From assembly GCA_012799155.1 (NCBI GenBank), contig JAAZLV010000204.1:1-5206 (forward strand): a stretch of 5,206 nt of DNA, read 5' to 3'. The translations under genes and the position numbers were made by a program. Below are positions 1-5,206 of this stretch, one piece after another (position 1 is the first letter of the stretch; each line of letters starts with the position of its first letter). Under the pieces are notes generated by a model. The model worked only from the letters and a program-made list of their open reading frames with translations. It was not told the DNA's origin and ran no database searches. The stretch is from Bacteroidales bacterium. GTDB lineage: Bacteria; Bacteroidota; Bacteroidia; Bacteroidales; Dysgonomonadaceae.

Positions 1-2
1 CG

Positions 3-902
3 ATGAGACAACTGACAATCGCACCCGATAGTGTTCCCCTGATTCCTTATCATATCCAGAGAGCCGGGGAGGATTCATTGATCTCCTTACCCCTGGAGCC
101 TGCATTGGGTCAGTATGAATATCTGCCTACAGACAGTAGCCATCTTTATTTTGTGCCTGATTTGGTTGCCGATGCTCCTCAACAGCCCCTTCTACCCTTC
201 ATGAGCGGTGATCCACTACCATTCTCACCACTTCTACAAACGCTTTTCTTTCTGCTCTTCCTGCTCTGTTTTCTCCTGTTTGCCTTTTTTTACAACATGG
301 AGGGGAGCTCTTTTCGGGACAATTTCAGGAATGTATTCCTGTCGGGAAAATTCGCCACTCTTCTTAGAAAGGAGCAGGTAACGATCACGGAGGCATGGGG
401 TGAACTGTTTTTGATCTTTCAGACGATGTTGATTGCCACTGTCGTGATTTTTAATGCCTGGTGGGATCATGGTCTCTCTTCTCTTGACCTTGCCGATCAA
501 CTGTTGGTTATTGTATCAATCATGGCAGTACTCTCAATTCTTGCAGCCTTGAAGGTTCTATCATACAGGTTAATCGGAACATTTTTCCTCTCGGTCGACA
601 TGAAAAGATGGGTCGCTCAGTACACCCGCATGCTGGAACTGATTGGCATTGTCCTTTTTCTGCCGGCTGTTTGTTTCGTGTTTCTGCCTGAATACAGGGA
701 GCCATTGTTGATTCTCTTCGTCACCATCTTTCTGGTGTCGCGTATGATCATAATCATCGGGTTATTACATATTTTTGTTAAAAATAAAATCGGTGGGTTC
801 TATTTTTTTGTGTATCTTTGCGGCACGGAAATTGCGCCCTTAATTCTATTGTATAAGGGAGTGATTACAATGGTAAATATTGCTGCAATAAATATAATAT
901 GA
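3..902 (+). CDS. DUF4271 family multi-pass membrane protein (start uncertain, possibly 5'-truncated by window edge)
   Basis: An inner-membrane protein of unknown function, most likely of the Bacteroidetes DUF4271 family; the assignment rests on its overall pattern and its place directly before hemD. The first 75 or so residues are polar and proline-rich with no signal peptide. About six hydrophobic segments follow, near residues 77-97, 134-152, 166-186, 211-228, 233-256 and 265-286. Between the first two lies a loop (about 98-133) with several Arg and Lys residues, probably cytoplasmic. The ATG at base 3 has only two bases before it, so no ribosome site can be judged and the true start may lie further upstream. 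The 299 residues seen fit a complete or nearly complete protein. The stop overlaps the hemD start by four bases, which suggests translational coupling and a linked role. No catalytic motif is visible. Confidence 0.75.
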   Translation: MRQLTIAPDSVPLIPYHIQRAGEDSLISLPLEPALGQYEYLPTDSSHLYFVPDLVADAPQQPLLPFMSGDPLPFSPLLQTLFFLLFLLCFLLFAFFYNMEGSSFRDNFRNVFLSGKFATLLRKEQVTITEAWGELFLIFQTMLIATVVIFNAWWDHGLSSLDLADQLLVIVSIMAVLSILAALKVLSYRLIGTFFLSVDMKRWVAQYTRMLELIGIVLFLPAVCFVFLPEYREPLLILFVTIFLVSRMIIIIGLLHIFVKNKIGGFYFFVYLCGTEIAPLILLYKGVITMVNIAAINII

Positions 903-1663
903 ACGCCCGGAAAGTTAAAAAATTACTGATTTCACAACCCAAGCCCAACGGTGAGAAGTCTCCCTATTATGACCTCGCTGAGAAGCATCACCTGGAGGTT
1001 CACTTTTACCCCTTTATCAAGGTCGAGCGGGTATCACTGAAGGAGTTTCGTCAACAACGGATCAACATCCTCGATTTCACAGCCGTTATCTTTACGGCAC
1101 GTACCGCAGTTGATAAGTTTTTCTCTATTTGCGAGGAGATGAAAATCGCCATTCCCGAAACCATGAAGTATTTCTGTGTTTCGGAAACGGTGGCACTCTA
1201 TCTTCAAAAATATATCGTTTACCGGAAACGAAAGATCTTTTTCAGTCAGACTGGTAAAATTGACGGTCTCAACAATGCATTCACCAAACATGCCAAGGAG
1301 AAGTTTCTTTTCCCTGTTCCGGAGGAACACAATGATGAAGTGTGCAACTTCCTAAATGATAAAAAGATAAGCTTCACCAAAAGTGTCATGTACCGTACGG
1401 TAAGCAATGAGTTCGAGGAAGGTGAAAAACTCGATTATGACATGATCATCTTTTTCAGTCCTCTTGGAATACAATCATTGCTTTCCAACTTCCCCGATTT
1501 CAAACAGGGAACAATGGCCATAGGCTGTTTTGGTAACAGCACTGCGAAGATGGTTGAAGAGGTGGGATTGCGTCTCGACTGCATGGCACCCCAGCCAGAT
1601 TATCCCTCCATGGGTGCAGCACTGGATGCTTTTCTCAAGGAGAATCACAAGCACCACAGCTGA
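899..1663 (+). CDS. hemD: Uroporphyrinogen-III synthase family protein
   Basis: HemD closes and rearranges hydroxymethylbilane into uroporphyrinogen III, the branch point to haem, sirohaem and cobalamin; it acts in the cytosol. The 254-residue length is normal. The family's two-lobed pattern is visible: an N-terminal beta strand (KLLISQP, residues 8-14), a first-lobe stretch VIFTARTAVDKFF (63-75), then in the other lobe DMIIFFSPLGIQSLL (181-195), an AIGCFGNSTAKMVEEVGL segment (207-224) and a C-terminal SMGAALDAF helix (237-245). HemD sequences diverge strongly, so the fold is clearer than the activity. The ATG at 899 lies inside the stop of the DUF4271 gene (ATGA). The gene ends 17 bases before a bidirectional terminator. 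No other tetrapyrrole gene is in the window. Many Bacteroidales lack a full haem pathway, so a different or scavenging-related role is possible; that is inference. Confidence 0.83.
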   Translation: MNARKVKKLLISQPKPNGEKSPYYDLAEKHHLEVHFYPFIKVERVSLKEFRQQRINILDFTAVIFTARTAVDKFFSICEEMKIAIPETMKYFCVSETVALYLQKYIVYRKRKIFFSQTGKIDGLNNAFTKHAKEKFLFPVPEEHNDEVCNFLNDKKISFTKSVMYRTVSNEFEEGEKLDYDMIIFFSPLGIQSLLSNFPDFKQGTMAIGCFGNSTAKMVEEVGLRLDCMAPQPDYPSMGAALDAFLKENHKHHS

Positions 1664-1680
1664 TCAGGGCTGTTTGATAT

Positions 1681-1725
1681 AAAAAACCGATGGCATTCGA
1701 TACAGAATTGCCATCGGTTTTTTTT
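1681..1725. terminator. Bidirectional intrinsic terminator between convergent hemD and tatD
   Basis: Arms 1687-1695 (CCGATGGCA) and 1709-1717 (TGCCATCGG) pair perfectly. The stem can extend inward by three more pairs past a one-base bulge, leaving a six-base loop (1699-1704). Six A residues lie before the left arm (1681-1686) and eight T residues follow the right arm (1718-1725), so either strand yields a GC-containing hairpin followed by a U-run. It lies 17 bases after the hemD stop and 24 bases after the end of tatD on the opposite strand, and so can serve both operons. Confidence 0.93.
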
Positions 1726-1749
1726 ATTGTTGTTTGATCAGAGATATGC

Positions 1750-2451
1750 TTAATCCGATTCCTCCTCTTGGTCCGGATAGAAAGGTTTTGGTGGCTCAAG
1801 TGTTGGAAATATTCTTCTTACGTTTTCCGCGATGTGTGATGCAAACGTCTCTATCTCCATGTTGAGTGAACGAGCAGCCTGTTGGTAAACCTCACGGATC
1901 GACATTTCATCTTCGTCGGTTTCACAAAAGATGGCATCGAGCGGTATCAGCTGCATCGAATCGACGTTAATCTGGTCGCCTACCGAGAAAAGAAATCCCT
2001 CCCGGAGCAACTGCTCGGTAAGCTCCGGCTTGCCGCGATAGCCATGGATGATCCATGGTTGAGTGGGATGCGTTTCGCGTCTCACCCTAATCAGCTCTTC
2101 CCATGCTTTCACACAGTGAATGATGACGGGTTTCCTCAGCTTCTCAGACAACTCTATGTGTTTCTTGAATACCGGGATCTGGATCTCAAAGGAAGGGCCT
2201 TTGAGGCGGTCCAAGCCGGTCTCGCCGATGGCGATGATGCGGGGATTGGGTGCTATCTCGTTCAGATAGGCCATCTGTGTGTCGCTGTCTTCTGAGTACC
2301 AGGGGTGTATTCCGCAGGAGAAGGCATGACGGTTGTAAGATTCTTTGGCTACTTCAAACTCAAGGGGGTAAACATCGAAGATACACGAGTGATAGGGATC
2401 ATCGTTCTCTTCGAGGAAAATCTGGTGTGTGTGTACGTCGTAAAATTCCAT
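1750..2451 (-). CDS. tatD: TatD family metal-dependent hydrolase (putative DNase)
   Basis: A TatD-type amidohydrolase-fold enzyme; characterised members are divalent-metal-dependent DNases of the cytosol, but the substrate here is not known. The protein is 233 residues, shorter than the roughly 260 of E. coli TatD. Metal-site motifs occur in the expected order: DVHTH at 5-9 (His7, His9), GIHPW at 47-51, IGETGLD at 75-81 (Glu77), VIIHC at 109-113 (His112), IIHGYRG at 134-140 (His136) and CETDED at 176-181 (Asp179). The usual Pro soon after ETD is absent, which I recall as common in short Bacteroidetes members. The C-terminus is acidic and proline-rich (about 217-233). It is the last gene of rnpA-yidD-tatD, starting 6 bases after the yidD stop, and its mRNA should end at the hairpin at 1681-1725. 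Confidence 0.92.
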   Translation of the reverse strand: MEFYDVHTHQIFLEENDDPYHSCIFDVYPLEFEVAKESYNRHAFSCGIHPWYSEDSDTQMAYLNEIAPNPRIIAIGETGLDRLKGPSFEIQIPVFKKHIELSEKLRKPVIIHCVKAWEELIRVRRETHPTQPWIIHGYRGKPELTEQLLREGFLFSVGDQINVDSMQLIPLDAIFCETDEDEMSIREVYQQAARSLNMEIETFASHIAENVRRIFPTLEPPKPFYPDQEEESD

Positions 2452-2457
2452 ACGTTA

Positions 2458-2727
2458 TTATTCCTCTGCTTTCGTCTTCTCTTTCCTGTACTTTCTGTCG
2501 GGTACCGGATCATAACCCGAACCTCCCCAGGGATTACAGCTCAGTATCCGCCGTGCGGACAGGTAAAATCCCCGAAAAGGGCCATGTTTCTTCAATGCTT
2601 CTATCGTGTACTGTGAACAGGTAGGCGTGTAGCGACAACTGGGCGGCGTGAGCGGTGAGATGACAGCCCGGTAGAAATAGACGGGGAGCAGCAGGATCCA
2701 CGTCAGTAGAGCTTTCAATAGTTTCAC
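2458..2727 (-). CDS. yidD: Membrane protein insertion efficiency factor YidD
   Basis: YidD is a small inner-face membrane-associated protein that helps YidC-dependent insertion of membrane proteins. At 89 residues it is of normal size. An amphipathic or hydrophobic N-terminal helix (about 2-19) leads into the family signature: [20 protein letters not shown] at 18-37, [12 protein letters not shown] at 38-49, then [13 protein letters not shown] at 64-76. The conserved Cys residues at 31, 37 and 64 are all present. The tail is charged ([13 protein letters not shown]). The start codon is GTG (bases 2727-2725), and GTGA overlaps the rnpA stop by four bases, which suggests translational coupling with the RNase P protein. 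The pairing of rnpA with yidD is conserved widely in bacteria, although yidC and rpmH, often next to them elsewhere, are not seen here. The gene ends with tandem in-frame TAA TAA codons. Confidence 0.95.
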   Translation of the reverse strand: MKLLKALLTWILLLPVYFYRAVISPLTPPSCRYTPTCSQYTIEALKKHGPFRGFYLSARRILSCNPWGGSGYDPVPDRKYRKEKTKAEE

Positions 2728-3128
2728 GTTGCTTCTGTTTGATTGATTCTTGCCAGTTCTCTGAAGGCCTTCACGATTCCTTTCTCAGTGGTAACAAAGT
2801 CGCTCGGTTCATCCTTGACATATATCAATGCCACATCAAGATGTAGATTGTCAGCCATCAACTGATTGATGAGTTGATTTTTGTGGAGCCGAAAGGCTTC
2901 TCTTGCCACTCTCTTCATCCGGTTGCGGTCTACAGCCCGTTTCAGTCGCTTCTTCGGGATGCTTATCAGTACCGAAACCGGAGTTGCGGAAACTGCATCC
3001 TTTTTTAGCCACACTACCCTGAATGGATAAGCCATGAAAGAACTTCCATTGGCGAAGAGGGATTCAATCCTTTTTTCACCGCAGATCCGTTCCATTTTCA
3101 CAAGTCTGAACCGTTCTCCTTCGTTCAT
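2724..3128 (-). CDS. rnpA: Ribonuclease P protein component
   Basis: RnpA is the protein cofactor of RNase P; it binds the catalytic RNA and the pre-tRNA leader to allow 5' maturation of tRNAs. With the start at 3128 the protein has 134 residues, a normal length. The N-terminal [20 protein letters not shown] (6-25) matches the family's opening. A central FRVVWL strand (36-41) leads to [20 protein letters not shown] and KRVAREAFR (52-80), which hold the RNR signature [14 protein letters not shown]. The frame stays open to 3251, but a promoter box at 3163-3170 sits inside that extension and the extra residues do not look like RnpA, so the longer start is unlikely. An ATG at 3140 is possible, but the GGAGGA at 3146-3141 touches it, whereas it lies 12 bases before the chosen ATG. 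The stop overlaps the yidD GTG start. Confidence 0.95.
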   Translation of the reverse strand: MNEGERFRLVKMERICGEKRIESLFANGSSFMAYPFRVVWLKKDAVSATPVSVLISIPKKRLKRAVDRNRMKRVAREAFRLHKNQLINQLMADNLHLDVALIYVKDEPSDFVTTEKGIVKAFRELARINQTEAT

Positions 3129-3140
3129 AGATAAAAGCAT

Positions 3141-3146
3141 TCCTCC
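3141..3146 (-). promoter_or_regulatory. Shine-Dalgarno-like GGAGGA before rnpA
   Basis: The minus strand reads GGAGGA here. It ends 12 bases before the ATG at 3128 and directly abuts the alternative ATG at 3140. A gap of zero cannot support initiation, so the site favours 3128, although the spacing is on the long side. Bacteroidetes genes often lack such a motif, so its presence is only mild evidence. Confidence 0.5.
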
Positions 3147-3162
3147 GAAAGCAATTATGGGG

Positions 3163-3170
3163 CAAAGATA
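3163..3170 (-). promoter_or_regulatory. Bacteroidetes -7 promoter box for the rnpA-yidD-tatD operon
   Basis: The minus strand reads TATCTTTG, an exact match to the Bacteroidetes sigma-ABfr -7 consensus TAnnTTTG. Transcription would begin about six bases downstream, near 3157, leaving a leader of about 28 bases before rnpA. The DNA upstream (3171-3215) is strongly AT-rich with poly-T and poly-A runs, but no clear TTTG -33 element stands at the usual distance. The box lies in the gap between the rnhA stop and rnpA, so the operon need not depend on read-through from rnhA. Confidence 0.68.
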
Positions 3171-3237
3171 ACTTTTTTTTGATTGTAAATTAGGATAAAT
3201 GAGACAAAAAAAGATTTGAAGATTGCCAAAGCATACG

Positions 3238-3861
3238 CTATTTGCGGCCAAAGTCAGCCGGTATCTCTCCCCATTGTTTCGTTTCCCATTTCAGTAGCGG
3301 GTTGCTGAACTTGTTTTCCCGCAGCCACTTCTCTGCACGGGCGATCCATTCAAACAAAATCCTGTTGCGCTCGGTTTGTTTCAGTTTGGTGTTGCATTTC
3401 TTTTTAGCGACCCATTTGAGGGCGTTCACACTGTCGGTATAGATTGGTGTGGGCTTACCGCTCTTATGCAGCAGTGCAAGCGCATGTACAATTGCCAGAA
3501 ACTCGCCAATGTTGTTGGTGCCCTCATCGATTGGCCCCACACGGAAGAGTTCGGTGCCATCCTCAACCCATACGCCACGATACTCCATCCGTCCTGGGTT
3601 TCCACTGCAGGCAGCATCTACTGCCAGGCTCTGTCGGATAATTGATGGATGAGAGGTAGAAGTTTCCTGATGTCCTTTTTTCTTTGCAGTAAGGTGCTTC
3701 CAGGGGTTGTCCCTGAACGCCTGTTCAGCCTCGGCACGCGAAGGAAAAGATTTGTAGAGGGCATGATCATACCCTGTTACCTCTGCTTTACAGGCATCCC
3801 AGGAGTCATAAACCCCGGGGTTCACCCCTTGCCACACCACATAATATTTTTTCTGAGCCAT
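3238..3861 (-). CDS. rnhA: Ribonuclease H1 with N-terminal hybrid-binding (viroplasmin-type) domain
   Basis: RNase H1 cuts the RNA strand of RNA:DNA hybrids and so removes R-loops and primer remnants in the cytosol. The 207 residues hold two domains. Residues 4-50 (KYYVVWQGVNPGVYDSWDAC, then GYDHALYKSFPSRAEAEQAF) form the hybrid-binding domain known from eukaryotic RNase H1 and caulimovirus viroplasmin. A polar linker (about 52-75) leads to the catalytic domain with VDAACSGNPG (Asp82), TNNIGEFLAIVHAL (Glu120), YTDS (Asp143) and the C-terminal GEIPADFGRK (Asp203), so all four acidic active-site residues appear present. The ATG at 3861 directly opens the hybrid-binding domain. The gene starts 11 bases after the stop of the upstream membrane protein gene and is probably co-transcribed with it. 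I see no convincing terminator after its stop, so some read-through into rnpA is possible. Confidence 0.95.
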   Translation of the reverse strand: MAQKKYYVVWQGVNPGVYDSWDACKAEVTGYDHALYKSFPSRAEAEQAFRDNPWKHLTAKKKGHQETSTSHPSIIRQSLAVDAACSGNPGRMEYRGVWVEDGTELFRVGPIDEGTNNIGEFLAIVHALALLHKSGKPTPIYTDSVNALKWVAKKKCNTKLKQTERNRILFEWIARAEKWLRENKFSNPLLKWETKQWGEIPADFGRK

Positions 3862-3872
3862 GAACCAGACAG

Positions 3873-4328
3873 TTACATCGATTCAAGAATGTATGGGGCC
3901 AGATCTTTTTCACTCATCGGGTCGAGTGGTTTCTCCTCGATGGTGATGATGCTATCGACGATGAACTTGGTATACCCACGCCAGGGAATAGGGGCGAAGT
4001 ATTCGCGGTAGTGCAGTTGAACTATCTTGCCACTGGCCACCATCAACCGTTGGGCAATCTCCTTGTCTTCTACCGAGAAGTCGAACTGATTGGACTGGAG
4101 TCCCCCCGGCTTGTCGGCACGAAAGCCCGACTGAATAAGCTTTCCTTCATATGTCTTGAATACTACACCTTTGTAGACCAGGTAATTCAGTTCTCCCGAT
4201 TTTACCCCCGTACCAAACACATAGTAGTAGCGTACATATACAAATATGCCGAGGGCAAGAATCAGGATGCCGAGAAAAAGGGCACAACCCTTACGGCTTT
4301 TTTTCTTTTTTGGAGTCAGGTCATCCAT
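3873..4328 (-). CDS. Single-pass membrane protein of unknown function, conserved in Bacteroidales
   Basis: Function is not known. The protein has 151 residues. A lysine/arginine-rich start (PKKKKSRKG, 6-14) precedes one membrane helix (about 15-33), so the positive-inside rule places the N-terminus in the cytosol and the remaining 115 or so residues outside the inner membrane. That domain contains GELNYLVYKGVVFKTYEGKL (45-64), QSNQFDFSVEDKEIAQRLM (78-96), KIVQLHYREYFAPIPWRGYT (101-120) and VDSIITIEE (124-132), a beta-rich pattern with many aromatic residues. I recall similar Bacteroidales proteins being labelled 6-phosphogluconate dehydrogenase, but no Rossmann GxGxxG motif or dehydrogenase length is present, so that name should not be used. 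The frame stays open to 4448, but the promoter-like box at 4351-4358 and the typical Lys-rich start favour the ATG at 4328. rnhA follows 11 bases after its stop. Confidence 0.78.
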   Translation of the reverse strand: MDDLTPKKKKSRKGCALFLGILILALGIFVYVRYYYVFGTGVKSGELNYLVYKGVVFKTYEGKLIQSGFRADKPGGLQSNQFDFSVEDKEIAQRLMVASGKIVQLHYREYFAPIPWRGYTKFIVDSIITIEEKPLDPMSEKDLAPYILESM

Positions 4329-4350
4329 AAACAATGATTTATTGAGAGGG

Positions 4351-4358
4351 TAAAGGTA
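4351..4358 (-). promoter_or_regulatory. Probable -7 promoter box for the unknown membrane protein and rnhA
   Basis: The minus strand reads TACCTTTA, matching TAnnTTTG at all fixed positions but the last. Transcription would start near 4345, giving a leader of about 17 bases before the ATG at 4328. No clear TTTG -33 element is found upstream. The placement rules out the longer in-frame start at 4448 if the box is used. Confidence 0.5.
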
Positions 4359-4423
4359 CATCATTTTTCCGCCGTAGAGAGGAAGAAAGGGATAAAAAAT
4401 GGATGTTGTTACCCTATTTTGTT

Positions 4424-4431
4424 TAACTTTG
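4424..4431 (+). promoter_or_regulatory. Bacteroidetes -7 promoter box for the aminopeptidase C gene
   Basis: TAACTTTG is an exact match to TAnnTTTG. The expected start of transcription is near 4437, leaving a leader of about 60 bases before the ATG at 4497. A possible -33 element, GTTG at 4405-4408, is imperfect and only 15 bases upstream, shorter than usual. The box lies about 65 bases from the opposite-facing box at 4351-4358, so the gap is a divergent promoter region. Confidence 0.65.
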
Positions 4432-4496
4432 TGAGGAGTTAGATTCAACCTAAGAGTCTGTTATGACCAAACCCAACTTGCATTAAAATTGATTTC

Positions 4497-5206
4497 ATGA
4501 AAAAGATGTTTTTATTCCTATCCCTATTGCTGAGCGCAGGAATGATAATGGCTCAGAATGCCTACCAGTTTAAGGTGGTCAAGGAGAATGCTGTTACCTC
4601 CGTGAAAAATCAATCGAGCACGGGCACCTGCTGGAGCTTCTCGGGTGTTGCCTTCCTCGAGTCGGAGCTGCTTCGTATGGGAAAAGGAACATTCGACCTT
4701 TCCGAGATGTACATTGTGAGACGCAACTATGAAGATAAAGCGTTGAAGCATGCCCGCCTCCATGGCAACCTAAACTTCGCTCCCGGTGGTTCCTTTGCAG
4801 ATGTGATAGAAACCCTCGATGCGTATGGAGTGATGCCTGATGAGGCATACCACGGTCTTCATTACGGATCGGAGACCCACAACCACGGAGAACTGGATAA
4901 GATTCTTAAAAGTTATATGGATGGTGTCATTGGTGCACGCACCCTCTCACCCGTTTGGAACAAGGGAATCGCCGGGATCCTGGACAGTTACCTGGGTGAG
5001 GTTCCTGAAAAGTTTCAGTACAACGGGAAAGAATATACGCCTCACAGCTTTGCCGCTGAACTAGGATTGAAACAGGAGGATTATATTTCACTCACCTCAT
5101 TCACCCATCATCCTTTTTACAAGCCTTTTGCCATCGAAGTACCTGATAATTGGCGCTGGGCACTCTCTTACAACCTGCCTGTCGATGAACTGATGGAGGT
5201 GATGGA
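4497..5206 (+). CDS. Exported aminopeptidase C / bleomycin hydrolase-like C1 cysteine peptidase (3' end cut by window)
   Basis: A papain-fold (C1B, PepC/bleomycin hydrolase group) peptidase expected to remove N-terminal residues from peptides. The frame is open from the ATG at 4497 to the window edge, giving 236 codons; relatives are about 400 residues or longer. Residues 1-19 look like a type I signal peptide (MKK, then FLFLSLLLSAG, then MA), with cleavage likely before Gln20; a Gln at +1 is frequent in Bacteroidetes and may become pyroglutamate. The mature protein soon shows VTSVKNQSSTGTCWSFSG (33-50) with the oxyanion-hole Gln39 and catalytic Cys45. Further family-like stretches are FLESELLRMGKGTFDLSEMY (54-73) and HGNLNFAPGGSFADV (89-103). 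The catalytic His and Asn lie beyond the window. Typical PepC is cytosolic, so export points to peptide use in the periplasm. No Shine-Dalgarno is seen; the leader is A/T-rich. Confidence 0.9.
   Translation, partial: MKKMFLFLSLLLSAGMIMAQNAYQFKVVKENAVTSVKNQSSTGTCWSFSGVAFLESELLRMGKGTFDLSEMYIVRRNYEDKALKHARLHGNLNFAPGGSFADVIETLDAYGVMPDEAYHGLHYGSETHNHGELDKILKSYMDGVIGARTLSPVWNKGIAGILDSYLGEVPEKFQYNGKEYTPHSFAAELGLKQEDYISLTSFTHHPFYKPFAIEVPDNWRWALSYNLPVDELMEVM

Noticed and set aside
1034..1330. Minus-strand open frame inside hemD
   Set aside because: The plus-strand HemD frame explains this region and the reverse frame has no recognisable domain.
1882..2624. Plus-strand open frames (1882-2295, 2250-2624, 2305-2616) antisense to tatD and yidD
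   Set aside because: They lie opposite genes with clear family motifs, overlap each other and show no recognisable protein pattern, so they are chance frames.
3204..3240. Possible terminator after rnhA (poly-T on the minus strand near 3205-3214)
   Set aside because: There is a T-run, but only 3-4 base-pair stems can be drawn before it, so it does not qualify as an intrinsic terminator.
3242..4011. Plus-strand frames of 65-120 codons opposite rnhA
   Set aside because: RNase H1 with all four acidic active-site residues is coded on the minus strand; the plus frames are low-similarity shadows.
4329..4448. Forty-codon extension of the unknown membrane protein to an ATG at 4448
   Set aside because: The promoter-like box at 4351-4358 lies inside it, and the Lys-rich start after 4328 is the natural opening of a single-pass membrane protein.
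4524..4848. Minus-strand frames (4524-4763, 4594-4848) opposite the aminopeptidase gene
   Set aside because: The plus-strand frame is uninterrupted and contains the signal peptide and the Cys active-site motif.
1..5206. CRISPR array, insertion sequence, phage, tRNA, toxin-antitoxin or defence module
   Set aside because: I saw no regularly spaced repeats, transposase motifs, terminal inverted repeats, cloverleaf pattern or defence domains; the content is housekeeping.

Overview
The window looks like chromosomal DNA of a Bacteroidales bacterium (phylum Bacteroidota), possibly near Dysgonomonas, Proteiniphilum or Porphyromonas; genus cannot be fixed from sequence alone. Three things point there: near-perfect Bacteroidetes -7 promoter boxes (TAnnTTTG) in front of several genes, mostly weak or absent Shine-Dalgarno sequences, and lineage-typical families (a DUF4271 membrane protein beside hemD, a short TatD, an RNase H1 with an N-terminal hybrid-binding domain, and an exported C1 aminopeptidase).

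Layout from left to right. Bases 3-1663 (+) carry a DUF4271 multi-pass membrane protein, whose start may lie outside the window, and hemD, joined by an ATGA stop/start overlap. Bases 1681-1725 form a strong hairpin with an A-run on one side and a T-run on the other, so it can end transcription from both directions. Bases 1750-3128 (-) are a compact rnpA-yidD-tatD operon (RNase P protein, membrane insertion efficiency factor, metal-dependent nuclease-like hydrolase) with a GTGA overlap and a 6-base gap, read from a promoter near 3163-3170 and ending on the shared terminator. Bases 3238-4328 (-) carry a 151-residue single-pass membrane protein of unknown function and, 11 bases after it, rnhA (RNase H1). 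Bases 4329-4496 are a divergent control region. From 4497 (+) to the window edge is the N-terminal half or so of a secreted aminopeptidase C / bleomycin hydrolase-like cysteine peptidase.

The genes serve general cell maintenance: tRNA 5' processing (RnpA), membrane protein insertion (YidD), removal of RNA:DNA hybrids (RNase H1), a TatD hydrolase, a HemD-type enzyme and peptide breakdown in the envelope. I see no mobile element, CRISPR array, tRNA, rRNA, phage or defence module, and no clear sign of a new multi-gene system. The least understood parts are the DUF4271-hemD pair and the unknown membrane protein that shares a transcript with rnhA. No stretch longer than 300 bases is without a gene.
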